This document shows positions 39,823-55,129 of a stretch of 64,000 bases of DNA, piece after piece. The DNA lies in the NCBI GenBank assembly GCA_025330725.1, contig JAIWND010000002.1, positions 496,001 through 560,000 on the forward strand. The letters are read 5' to 3'. The notes beneath the pieces are model-generated. The model worked only from the letters and a program-made list of their open reading frames with translations, was not told where the DNA came from and did not search any database. The stretch's first letter is position 1. Each line of letters opens with the position of its first letter. The DNA is from Chlamydoabsidia padenii. Lineage: Eukaryota; Mucoromycota; Mucoromycetes; Mucorales; Cunninghamellaceae. The translations under genes were made by a program, and so were the position numbers.

Positions 39823-41593
39823 ATGGACCTATCCACCACAAACACTCTCTATGCTGATGCTTCCTTCATTGACAAATACAAACTAAGCATTGAATTGGAC
39901 CGGAATGATACACTCGACAATGTTTACTTTGCTGGTGATTGTATACAAGGTAAAACATACATGATTATGATCAGTGGTCGCGTCACTTTATACTAAATCT
40001 TTTTATTTTCACATTAGGTGGAGTACGAATACCATATGCCAACAGTTTAACTACAGCTTCTCGGTTGGATATCCACTTGTCTTGCACCTTTCGACCTTAT
40101 AACGATACTAACAAGGATGGCCGACAATCAACCACCATGAAACTGTTTAAAGTACTCGTCTCACCTTGCCTGATGGTCATTCCCAACAACGACTATGTAG
40201 CATTCTCTGTGCCTATACCCTTAGATATACCATCTACTATGGAAGACAAGGTAAAAAAAAAAAAAAGAACAACATGTATGAATCAAGGACACTAATGGAA
40301 AAAGGAGGGGGGGGGTTTGTGTGGGAAACATAGACATTACCTGGTGCAACAACTTACAAGATCAAGGTGATCCATGGAATGGAGGCTCTACCTTTATCAC
40401 TGTATCCCAAGAAATCAATACAAGTCACCATTTTGGACCGAATCAACATCAATGACCCTGTTTATCAAACATCATTATCGACTGAAAAGGATCTCAAGGC
40501 AGTTATACCAAAAGATATGACTACGAAAAACAAAGCGGGAAAATGGATCAACAATGACTCGGCTGATTCTGTCCACTGCCGATTGTCTATACCCACAACG
40601 TGTTTTAGAGAAGGTAAATGAAATAGAGATACATGAGTGATTGTACTCATTATAAATCTTGTAGGTCACAATATCCCCATATCCTTACATGTCCAGCATA
40701 TTGCCCCAGTTAAACAAATGGAAGGCATTCAGTTGCAACTTGAACGGATTGTGAACTTTACAACAGCAACAGGTGAACGATCAGTAGAAACACTCACGGT
40801 ATCAGATGTCACCTTGCCATTAATTTGCGATGTTGACGACTATTCAGCCACTGTTAACAGTCATATCACCGTACCAGCACATACATCACCCACACTTCAA
40901 ACCAGCTTCTCTCCAGTACAAATATCCTATCGAATCAAAGCAACGGTCAATCTGGATATCAACAACTTGCTTGAAGAACCAGCAGCACCGTCAAGGAAAC
41001 GTGACATTGCCAAAGGTATGGTCAATTCTTGGGGAAAACGGATTGGGTGGGCCTTGGATGGATCGACCACTGGTATTTTACCCGACAGCATTGTTGAACT
41101 GGAATTGCCTTTTACTATTGGTACATTTGATACACCATCTGACTCGATACCCAACGATAGCCGATCTAGTCTTCGATCTGCATCATCTGTCTCTTTGCCA
41201 CCAAAACTTCCAACACGTCCAGCATCTATCTCAAGTCCATCTAGTTGTCCTCTCATCTATACTTCTGCTTATTATCAAAATAACCCACTGGCATCTTCCC
41301 CTACAGGTGAAAAGAGTGATTGGAAGACAGTAATAGGTCCAGAACAAGGCACGCCATCATCACCATCATCACATCGACCTATTGCTATTCACCAAACAAG
41401 GTCCATCACTGATCCGTTCAGCTTGATCGATTACAACAGCAACATGACTTGTGGGTCTCAGCAACACCCATTACAACAACCTTCGGCACCAAAACTTGAC
41501 GAAATAGAAGGATCAGACAATAAAAATGGATATGGGCGATCAAAATCAACACCTCCACAGGAAAAGCATCCTTTGTATATGGTAGACGCTTAA
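39823..41593 (+). CDS. Arrestin-like protein
   Basis: Four exons, 39823-39949, 40018-40250, 40334-40613 and 40665-41593, give 522 residues. The N-terminal half shows the arrestin N-domain pattern: DNVYFAGDCIQGGVRI, beta strands, then LPGATTYKIKVIHG. The second half has a C-domain with HNIPISLHVQHIAPVKQMEGIQ and TLQTSFSPVQISYRIKATVN. The tail from about residue 370 is Ser/Pro-rich and disordered. These proteins usually act as trafficking adaptors for plasma-membrane transporters or receptors. No PPxY motif was seen in the tail. The ATG was chosen at 39823; the frame upstream has only a non-ATG start. It is distinct from the larger arrestin at 21-24 kb and probably belongs to a different subfamily. 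Confidence 0.82.
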
Positions 41594-41911
41594 TTATTGG
41601 TTGCATTGTTTTTTTAGTTAGTTAATTAGTAGTTTAGTACTTGAATACATATATATATCCCTTCTTCCATCTTTGGTTATAATAAAAAAAACAAACCAAA
41701 TTCTGAATCATGGTGATTTGAAACTTCACCATTGGTAAACTATTATGATCGACATTGTCCAATCAAAAATGCTTCCTTTTTGGCTTGTCCAGCCTAGCCG
41801 TCGGAGTTGGGTTTATCCTGCGTATTTAAAATCTAGTGTAGAAAACTCTTCCTTTTATTCAATTCTCTCTTTCTCCTTATCTTTTAAATTATATTATCAA
41901 TACCAAACAGT
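41594..41911. other. Spacer between arrestin-like and sphingomyelinase-like genes
   Basis: This short spacer joins two co-oriented genes. It has AATAAAAAAAAC-type 3' end signals near 41680 and a C/T-rich stretch before the next ATG. No gene was seen. Confidence 0.5.
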
Positions 41912-42957
41912 ATGGAACCACACGACAGACAAACATCTCCTAACCATACTGCCGACCCTGTGGGGGAATATCAAGATACATTAGTAAATGGTGACGACGA
42001 CGACGACAATAACAACAACGACAACCCTCAAGCATCACTTTTGCCTGTGCATCGACAGGAGTCACTTGACGATACTCACACTACGCCATCCATGTCTCGA
42101 TCTTATTCAGCAGAAAGTGTGGTTAGTACTCAATCAGCACCTCCACCTTACGAACTATATGCACCAGCCAGAACTGTAATGGGTAGAATGTACAACTGGC
42201 TTCGTAAAATACCACGATTTGCCACTCATCAAGCTATTTATTTACCGACCTTACCCATCCGTCGTCGAACACACGGCCACAACAACAGTCTCCCTTACAA
42301 TCATCATCAACAAACCCAGCAACCACCACCACCACCACCACCTCGAGTCCGTGCGGATTCTTTATCGTCTTCTTCCATTGACTCTTTTGCATCATCAGCA
42401 TACCCTACGACATGGTGTACACCTTACTTTCATCGAATCGGCAGTGCACTTCCAAGATATGTCCTACCTCAGCCTTTTGGACGCTTCCGTGGTCTGTTGG
42501 CTTTCTTCTCCATTATGGGTCTCCAATTGTGCTGCTTTTTACTCTTTTGTAGCATATACTTTGCTCCCGCCGATTTGCCTTCTCCGGTGATCCCCGATAA
42601 GGTGCTGCTGACCCCTCAGGACCAAGCTCGACTACTCACACTCAACATCTTTATGCGACCGCCTGGGATCAAGAACAATTGGTCAGACTACAAGGACGAT
42701 CGACTGGATTATATCATTCACCACATCTTGCCTCATTACGACATTATCGCCTTTCAAGAATCGTTTGGGTTTGCTACTCGGCGCAAGGACGAATTGATCA
42801 AACAGGCTCGTTTGAAGTATGGATTCAATCATCATGTGGAATCACCTCGAAAATACCCTTGGGATATCTCTGTCGATGGTGGTTTATTGGTCTTGTCTAA
42901 ATTCCGTATTACTCAGGCTGATATTATTCAGTATCCAAGAGGAACTCACAGTGATTG

Positions 42958-42989
<32 letters not shown>

Positions 42990-43890
42990 AAGAAGAAGAA
43001 GAAAGAAAAGAAAAGGAAAAACAACAACAAACGATACTAATTTTATGTGTGTGTGTGTGTGTCTATTGTAGGTTATCTCGTAAAGGCGCACTTCATGCTT
43101 TTATTGAACTCACTCCTTCTCACCGATTCCATTTATACACCACTCATACCCAGGCCTCATATGATTTAAACAATGTGATCAATCTCGGCGATACCTATAT
43201 ACGACTGGGACAATTTGCGCAACTTCATGAATTCGTGGACAATACAGCAAGACAGGTGGATCAACAGAATGGAATTATGGATAATACGCCTATTATGATC
43301 CTAGGAGATTTGAATGTGGACGCAGCAGTACATCCTTCCGGCAAGCCTGTAACGGATCATTCGGTGGAAAGTTCGGTCCATTACAAGATGATGACCAATG
43401 TACTAAAAGGAACTGGTGTGGACCCAAAGGATTTAGGACTCTCGGACGGTGATGACAAGAAGAAAATATTTAGTCATCCATGGGTAATGAAGGATCTTGT
43501 CGATGTGGTGTACCAACACTATGGCTATCATCCTGTGACGTTTGGTGATGTCGATGTGGTGGACGATCGTGTGGTGCCTGGAGAACTGGTGTTGACCGAT
43601 CATGATCAACTGATGACGGTACAAAGCATTGACCGGGTCTATTGGGCAGCAAGAAACTATACCTCAGTCTATTTACAAGATCCTAGAGTGGAACCATTCA
43701 AGGTCAAGGAAAATCCTGATTTGTCTCAACAGGAACGGGAACGGCTCTTATTTACCCAAATCTCTGGTAAGTAACGCGAAAGAGAAAAAAGAATAAAGAA
43801 AACTGTAGGTGTATATAGATACTAATCTTATCACTTTTTATCTTTTATATAGACCATTATGGTGTCAGTTGTAGCATTCACATAACGTAG
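41912..43890 (+). CDS. Neutral sphingomyelinase-like phosphodiesterase
   Basis: This endonuclease/exonuclease/phosphatase-fold enzyme is of the sphingomyelinase C / ISC1 type and probably hydrolyses inositol-phosphosphingolipids to ceramide. Three exons, 41912-42957, 43072-43766 and 43853-43890, give 592 residues. A disordered N-terminus (with PPPYELY near residue 75 and a Pro run) precedes one hydrophobic segment at about 194-217, so the catalytic domain is C-terminal to a single anchor. Catalytic residues are readable: Asn245 in TLNIF, Glu283 in FQESFG, GGLLVLSKF, ASKG-like SRKGAL, Asp428/Asn430 in LGDLNVD, and the terminal DHYGV with His582. The last exon is only 12 codons plus stop yet carries that essential His. 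Topology differs from yeast Isc1, whose membrane segments are C-terminal. The PPPY could bind a WW-domain ligase. Confidence 0.88.
42961..43004. repeat. (GAA)n microsatellite in an intron
   Basis: About fourteen GAA units lie directly after the donor of intron 1 of the sphingomyelinase-like gene. A GT repeat occurs near 43047-43062, just before the acceptor. Confidence 0.9.
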
Positions 43891-44271
43891 TCTCTTATAT
43901 TTTTATCCTCTCCCCCCTTTTGATTTGTTATATGTAATAAAAAAAAACCCCCCAGCATCTATCTTCCTTGCCTTTAGAATACATGATGTTACAACCAATT
44001 TTAGGTTTGACGGAGAAAACCAATGCGCCTGCTCTGAAGACAGAAAAAAAAAACCTCCTTATTCCCCGGCTGGACAATTTGGGCGGGCAAATACTTGAAG
44101 TCCGCGATTTAAAGTTGGTTGCAGGATACGCTCGTTTAAATAAATAACCCTCATTTTTTTCTTCTTTTTTTTCCTTTCACACTTTAGTTCAATCCTTTTA
44201 ACTTTTACACTATCTTACTTTTTAACAATTACCATCTATACACACACACACCCTCTCTATTCTAAACCAAC
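43891..44271. promoter_or_regulatory. Upstream region of ENOSF1
   Basis: It contains a CCGCGATTTAAAG variant of the recurrent element near 44101-44113, about 160 bp before the ATG, and a strongly pyrimidine-rich tract ending in CACACACACA. No gene was seen. Confidence 0.4.
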
Positions 44272-45646
44272 ATGACTAAACAAGATGAAGTAATCATTCT
44301 ACGCTATGAAGTGTGTGACATTCGCTTCCCTACAAGTAAGCACCTGGATGGATCCGATGCCATGAACAAAGATCCTGATTACTCTGCGGCTTATGTCATC
44401 TTTTACACCAACGATGATACACTGGAAGGACACGGTATGACGTTTACGTGTGGCCGAGGTACCGAAGTATGTTGCAGTGCAATTGAAGCCCTGGCCTCCA
44501 AATTCGTGAACAAGACGCTATCCTCTCTCACAGCGAACATGCGGCAAACTCACCAAATATGTACTGGGGATTCACAGCTGCGCTGGATTGGTCCTGAAAA
44601 AGGTGCAATTCATCTGGCAACGGCGGCTGTCATCAATGCGATCTGGGATCTCTGGGCTAAACACGAAAACAAGCCGGTATGGAAACTGGTGGTGGATATG
44701 ACGCCTGAAGAATTTGTCTCTTGTATTGATTTCAAGTATATTACTGATGCACTCACTCCTCAAGAAGCTCTGGATATTCTCAAGAAAAATCAATCGACCA
44801 AGGCAAAACGTGAATTGGAAATCTTGGAAAAAGGGTATCCTGCTTATACCACTTCTGCTGGTTGGTTAGGTAAAGTCAATATATATCAATGAATGGTATA
44901 GAAACTAATACTTATATATATATATAGGGTATAGCGATGACAAGGTACGGCGATTATGCCGGGAAGCCAAAGCCCAAGGATTTACTCACTTTAAACAAAA
45001 GGTGGGCAGTGACAAAATTTCAGATATTCGTCGTGCGGCCTTGATTCGGCAAGAAATCGGTAATGACGGAGTACTGATGATGGATGCCAATCAAATCTGG
45101 GATGTCCAAGAAGCCATAGACTGGATGCAAGACTTATTACCCTTCAAGCCTCTGTTTATTGAAGAACCGACCTCACCTGACGATGTCCTCGGCCATGCTG
45201 CCATCCGCCAAGCTCTGTATCCCAATACCAAGGTGGCCACAGGTGAACACATCCAGAATCGAATCATATTTAAGCAACTCTTCCAAGCTCAAGCAATCGA
45301 TTACTGTCAAATCGATTCCTGTCGTGTGGCAGGTGTCAATGAAATCATGGCGATCATCCTCATGGCCAAGAAATTCAACATTCCCGTCGTGCCTCATGCT
45401 GGTGGAGTGGGTCTATGCGAATACGTCCAACACTTGTCCTTGATTGATTATATCTGTGTTTCGGCTACCGTTCAGGATCGTGTGCTGGAATATGTCGATC
45501 ATTTGCACGAACACTTTGTTCATCCTGTCGTTATCAAGCAAGGTTCCTATGTGGCTCCTTTGGATCCTGGCTACAGTATCACCATGAAACGACAATCTAT
45601 TGACGACTACTCTTTCCCTAACGGAAGTATCCATCGTGTCGACTAG
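44272..45646 (+). CDS. ENOSF1: L-fuconate dehydratase / ENOSF1-like enolase superfamily protein
   Basis: This is a member of the mandelate racemase branch of the enolase superfamily, predicted to dehydrate L-fuconate or a related sugar acid. Two exons, 44272-44869 and 44928-45646, give 438 residues. The catalytic set is complete: the Lys222-x-Lys224 pair in FKQKVG, metal ligands Asp252 (MMDANQ), Glu278 (IEEPTSPDD) and Glu306 (TGEH), and the general base His356 in PHAGGVGLCE. DYCQIDSCR and YVDHLHEHF are further ENOSF1 hallmarks. No mitochondrial presequence is obvious, so it is probably cytosolic. Codon use is mildly biased. Ascomycete yeasts lack a close counterpart, which fits an early-diverging fungus. 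Confidence 0.93.
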
Positions 45647-45766
45647 TCTAGTTTATTTAATTTTGTTGATTATCATAACAATAAAGACAGGTTTTTATTC
45701 AAATAGGATTTTATTAAAAAACAATATAGGTAGTGGGGTGCTACATTATGACAATGGGCGGAGGGA

Positions 45767-45768
<2 letters not shown>

Positions 45769-45800
<32 letters not shown>
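45769..45800. repeat. (TA)n microsatellite
   Basis: A pure TA dinucleotide run lies between the convergent ENOSF1 and small unknown genes. Confidence 0.9.
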
Positions 45801-45802
<2 letters not shown>

Positions 45803-45821
45803 TGGGATTGGGTGGAGTTTA

Positions 45822-46082
45822 CTATTCTAATTTTTTATACAAAGTGGCATCATTTTCGTTGGTGAATTGCCAACGCCAGACAGGTTTTGCTGTAGGTGAT
45901 TCACGGTGGACCTTTTTACGGAGAGTACCTTGTCCTTCCAGAGATGTCAAGACTCGGTTTTTCAGGTGTGATTTAGATACAAGTTCCTTTTCAAATGTGC
46001 TGATATGTGTTGCCAGAGTGTTGGTGGTCATGGGACCATGTTTGGCGATAAGGTGTTTAACAATGTGTCCAGCTGAAGGCAT
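45822..46082 (-). CDS. Small unknown protein, possibly winged-helix
   Basis: A single-exon frame encodes 86 residues from the ATG at 46082, starting MPSAGHIVKHLIAKHG and ending WRWQFTNENDATLYKKLE. The pattern of short helices, then LKNRVLTSLEGQGTLRKKV, then a beta-like Trp-containing end, resembles a winged-helix fold, but I do not recognise the family. An upstream in-frame ATG at 46145 would add a hydrophobic 21-residue leader. It is less likely because it would leave under 90 bp to the divergent TRAP1 ATG. The gene shares a 150-bp promoter with the mitochondrial chaperone, so a mitochondrial role is possible but unproven. Confidence 0.6.
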   Translation of the reverse strand: MPSAGHIVKHLIAKHGPMTTNTLATHISTFEKELVSKSHLKNRVLTSLEGQGTLRKKVHRESPTAKPVWRWQFTNENDATLYKKLE

Positions 46083-46232
46083 GTTGAAGAAGCGGAAAGA
46101 GAGAGACGAAATCAAAAGCCACTGTTGGGCCCCAGAAAGAAGCATTATTTAATGCCCGACCCTGATTTATTCCACCCCCGCCTTTTTCTTTTCTTTTGAC
46201 ACCTCTTCCACTTGTTTTTTTTTTTAACAGTA

Positions 46233-48939
46233 ATGTTGAAGCACTTTGCACGATCTTCTCTTCCACACTTGAATACTGCTGCCAGGCGTCAGTCCAGACG
46301 CCACTTGAAGAACTGGCAACAAACTTTGGTAAAAACGTTGTAATAGATTTATTGACACCTTTTTAACACTTTCTCTCTCTCTTTTTATTTTTATTTTTAT
46401 TTATTTTTTTTTACATTATATAGCAAGCTCCCTTGGTACAACGTATTGCCATGTCCGGTACTGGTATTGGGCAAAAGTTATTGTGGCAACAAGTCGCTAG
46501 TTACTCTACTGAAACAACAACTGTAAGTATAGTAATGATTGTGTATATATGCTGATAACTTACAGTTTGCGCCTTTTTCTCTTTTATAGGAACAAGGCGA
46601 TCAAGAAGTTGTCACTGGAAAGGAAGAAGTACACGAATTCAAGACTGAAACCAAACGCTTGTTAGACATTGTGGCCAACTCTCTTTATTCTGAAAAAGAG
46701 GTAGGACGAGCAAAAAGAATCAACTATACTCAATATTAACAACATTCCTTGTCTTGTTTCTGTATAGATCTTTGTACGGTAAGTGAAATGTCATTGTATC
46801 TAGATTGAATGATTCTTAATAACCTGATTTCTTTTTTTTTAAAAAAAAAATAGGGAATTGATCTCTAACGCAGCTGATGCTCTTGAAAAGCTTCGACACG
46901 CCCAATCTATGGAACACATGGATGCTGACAAACCTTTGGAAATCCGAATCTCACTTGATCAGGACAAGCGACAATTTGTGATTCAAGACCACGGTATCGG
47001 TATGACTTTGGAGGAACTCAATGAAAACTTGGGCACCATTGCTCGCTCAGGATCAAAGAGCTTTTTGGAAAAACTCGAAAAGGATGGTGGATCTAGCTCT
47101 CGGGAAAACATCATTGGTCAATTTGGTGTTGGTTTTTATTCTACCGTAAGTCAAGAATAGGATAATGTTTGACTAGAACTAACTGACTCTTTTTTTTTTT
47201 TTTTCTTGTATTCTAGTTCATGGTGGGTGATAGAATCAAGGTGTACACTCGTTCCGCCAAGCCTGGATCTAAAGGATATTGCTGGACAACCGATGGTCAA
47301 GGATCTTATACTGTTGCTGAAGCTGAAAATGTGGCCGTTGGTACCAAAATCGTTATTGAACTTCGTGAAGATTGTAAATCATACGCTTCTCAACTGGAAA
47401 TCGATTCCATCATCAAGAAATACTCGAAGTAAGTACTAAAACCTGTCATAAATAATATAATCAACTGACCAACTGATTTTTTTTTGTTACTATAGTTTTG
47501 TTGGATTCCCTATTTTCTTGAACGATGCTGAAGTCAACACTGTCGAACCTCTTTGGACCAAGAGTAAAGGCGAAGTCACTGAAGAACAACACAAAAACTT
47601 TTATCGATTTATTGCCAATGCCTGGGACGATCCTCAATACACTATGCACTTCAAGACCGATGCTCCCTTATCCATTGCCTCGGTATTATATATCCCTGAA
47701 CGACATATGGAAATGCTCGGTGAACGTCAAGAACCTGGCGTGTCTCTTTACTCTCGCAAGGTGCTGATTCAACCTAAATCAAAGGGTCTCCTTCCTGATT
47801 ATCTTCGATTTATTAAAGGTGTTGTTGACTCTGAAGATATCCCTCTCAATGTATCTCGTGAACTCTTACAAGACAACATCTTGGCCCGTCTTCGAATGGT
47901 GATGACTTCCCGTGTACTCAAATGGTTGGATGGTGAAGCAAAGAAGGATCCCAAGAAATACAATGACTTCTTTTTGGACTTTGGCCAATTTATCAAGGAA
48001 GGTGCCTGTACTGATGCCATGAACAAGCGTGACATTGCCAAACTGCTTCGATTCGAAAGCTCAACCACGAAATCCGGTGACCTGACCAGTTTGGAAGACT
48101 ACAATGGACGTAAATTGGAAAAACAAGAAGCCATCTACTACTTGTTGACTCCCAAACGCCGTTATGCTGAAGAATCTCCTTACACTGAAATGTTCAAGAA
48201 GAAGGGGGTGGAACTACTTTATCTCTATGACACGGTGGACGAATTCGTGGTGAATCATCTTAGCGAATTCCAAGGTATCAAGCTCGTTGCTGCTGATTCT
48301 CCTGAAGCGGCGGCTGATCCTTTACTCCAACAAGATCGTCCTTCTTCTACTGAAGGTGGTGCTGCTCTATTGAGCGAACAAGATGCAAAGGATTTGGCTA
48401 AATGGATCGAAACTACTTTGGGAACGGATGCTGTTAAACAAGTCGACGTTTCTCGACGATTGGAAAAGTTCCCTGCTATCGGTAAGTTGTAATAATAATA
48501 ATAACAAGACATATCAATCTAACACACTTTTTTTTTTTTTTTTTTTTTTTTAATAGTGCTGGAACACGAAAGTCCTGCTATGCGCAAGATGATGCAAATG
48601 ATGCAAGGCTCTGCAAAGTTGGATGAAGCTCCTCCTTCTCCTGCTCGTTTGGAAATCAACCCTGATCATGCGGTGATGCGTGGTCTTTATCAAATTCGTG
48701 AAACCAATCCCGATTTGGCAAAAATGGTCGCTGAACAGGTAAGAGTGTCCATCCATTTTTTATTCATATCCGTGCTTACTATATTGCTTTTTTTATTCTA
48801 GGTTTATGACAATGCATTATGTGCTGCAGGTGTTTTAGATGATCCTCGATCCATGATCTCTCGTTTGAACAGTCTACTCGAAATCAGCGTTAACAAGTCC
48901 ATTGAAGAATCAAAAAAGGTGGCTGGAACTTCCGCTTAA
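46233..48939 (+). CDS. TRAP1: Mitochondrial HSP90 chaperone TRAP1
   Basis: This is an ATP-dependent chaperone of the mitochondrial matrix. Nine exons, 46233-46328, 46424-46522, 46590-46700, 46768-46778, 46854-47145, 47217-47428, 47496-48481, 48557-48738 and 48802-48939, give 708 residues. The N-terminus (about 60 residues) is Arg/Ser/Leu-rich and lacks acids, as in a mitochondrial presequence. The GHKL ATPase motifs are intact: ELISNA with Glu107/Asn111, DHGIGM, and GQFGVGFYS. The middle-domain catalytic loop LNVSRELLQ is present. The protein ends without MEEVD, as expected for the organellar form. Exon 4 is an 11-nt microexon encoding the end of KEIFVR; the frame requires it. TRAP1 is absent from budding and fission yeasts, consistent with an early-diverging fungus. 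Confidence 0.95.
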
Positions 48940-49130
48940 TCACCCATGGATTCCATTAGTGGATAGACTAGTTTAGATAAAATCCCCTTTGTATTTTTTT
49001 ATTATTATTACTTTTACAAAATAAACACCATCAATTATAACATGATTACAATATAAATGTTGCTTTTACAATGTTGATAACTAGGATGGGGTAGTATCCG
49101 CTTGGATTTGATCAGAAGGCGATACCAATG
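48940..49130. other. 3' region of TRAP1
   Basis: AT-rich sequence with AATAAAC-like 3' processing signals follows the stop. No gene was seen. Confidence 0.4.
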
Positions 49131-49131
49131 C

Positions 49132-49258
49132 CTTGGTTGGACCACTGTGGTTGACTTTCTTCCACTACACTAACTTTTCTGACCAAATACCGAGTTAGTG
49201 GGACCTCTATGGTTGACTTTTTTTCCACTACACTAACTTTCCCGATTAAATTTGGTGT
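49132..49258. repeat. Two tandem 62-bp units
   Basis: Two units start at about 49141 and 49203. Each contains GGTTGACTTT, then CCACTACACTAACTTT and a GATTAAAT/GACCAAAT-like end. A related single segment (ACTGCACTACACCAACTTT) occurs near 59170. They abut the inverted repeat fragment at 49259-49472, so they may be part of the same mobile sequence. Confidence 0.6.
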
Positions 49259-49472
49259 TCGGCACTTGAAAATAAAGTGTCCTTCCGTCGAGAAAAAATA
49301 ATCTTCGTCTCAAAGGGCAGGTAAAAGTCATCGCAAGTCTGGAGTGACCGACACGACGGTCTTGGAGCTTGGCTTTTGCGGTGACTTTTGTTGGAAATAT
49401 GCTATACTGTCCACATCGCCACTTTACTCATTAGCATCCTTTAACAATGGAGCGAGTAGAGCCCTTTCCAAA
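49259..49472 (-). repeat. Inverted fragment of the dispersed repeat (copy C)
   Basis: The reverse complement matches about 17535-17750 of copy A and the corresponding part of copy B. Shared strings include AGGATGCTAATGA-like, TTTCCAACA and GCAATGACTTTTACC, then a region ending like TTCGGCGTTTGAAAAT. The divergence is clearly higher than between A and B, so this is an older insertion. Only one of the two internal units is present. Confidence 0.65.
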
Positions 49473-49553
49473 TCTTAGTAGAGGCAAGCGGGATCTTAAA
49501 AAGTACGAAAAGGATACTTACTAGTCCTCCTCACCTTATATTTTATTTATTAG

Positions 49554-49844
49554 GCTTTGACATTACTTTTTACTTGACGCGTTTGCGCCATGATGGACTT
49601 TATATCAAACAAGAGATTGGCAACCTTACATTCCCGCGATCTATTGACGGACTGCCCTCCTTTATCAATATAAAGACTATACGAACTCTATTACAGGTAT
49701 CGGACATATTTTGGCGACTCTACAAAAAAAGATACACAATGGCTTACTGCCTGGTCATGGCCCACTCACCGCAATATTTATAAAATACTGGACGCTAGCA
49801 TGAATAGGAAAAGAATATGTGCGATTCGATTTAGTCAAGAGTGA
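49554..49844 (+). pseudogene. Frameshifted fragment of an unknown protein
   Basis: An acceptor-like TTATTAG precedes an open frame with RLRHDGLYIKQEIGNLTFP and LPSFINIKTIRTLLQVSDIF. At the A7 run near 49724-49730 the frame is lost. It continues in another frame as DTQWLTAWSWPTHRNIYK and stops with TGA at 49842-49844. The two halves together look like one C-terminal domain broken by a single-base change. No start or upstream exons were found, and the neighbourhood is repeat-rich, so this is probably a relic. Confidence 0.5.
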
Positions 49845-49954
49845 ATGATTATCATACTACATTATAGTTTAATCCAATCCACCATTGTTATATATATCCA
49901 AATAAAACCAGTCTTGATATATTGTCTTTATGTCTTTTGTATACTATTATCTTT

Positions 49955-49993
<39 letters not shown>

Positions 49994-50515
49994 GATGAAC
50001 ATTAGGATACTCTCACAACTCGGTGACAGGTCAAATCGAAAAGTCGACAGAGCGATCATAAAAATCCCGCCATCAGGTTTATTCGCGAACGACACCGATT
50101 TCAAAGATGTGCGAGAAGTAACCGTGGAGATACTTTACCATTGCGGAATGACAGCCAACATGTATGGAAGGGTTTGATGTCATATTCAGTAAATAAACTG
50201 TTTCAAAGCTGATTATTCTGGAAGACCAGGGGGTCAAAGCGGCATTTCAATTATGTCCATCTGCATATTGAAAATGATACTTTTAAAACCCCGCAAATGA
50301 CCGCATGAATTTGGGCCATGGAATGACCAAGATACACATTTACCGTAACACAATCACATTGATGTATGGGACACAGTTAAAAGATATGAAAGATGGATTT
50401 TTTATTTCAGTAAGATACATGGTTTGTTATAATGACTAAAGAGCAAGGCTAACACTAAAAATAAAAAAAAAGGACCAAACAGACAACAAGCAATATGGGC
50501 AAAACCGGCATCGCA
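49845..50515. other. Intergenic region downstream of the deubiquitinase gene
   Basis: It contains a run of about 33 T near 49959-49991, an AAAATCCCGCCA near 50068, and a TTTTAAAACCCCGC near 50280. Short open frames are present but have no supporting features. Confidence 0.4.

Positions 50516-55129
<4,614 letters not shown>

Noticed and set aside
49845..50177. Open frame with a poly-Phe stretch
   Set aside because: It is created by a long T homopolymer and has no other coding signs.
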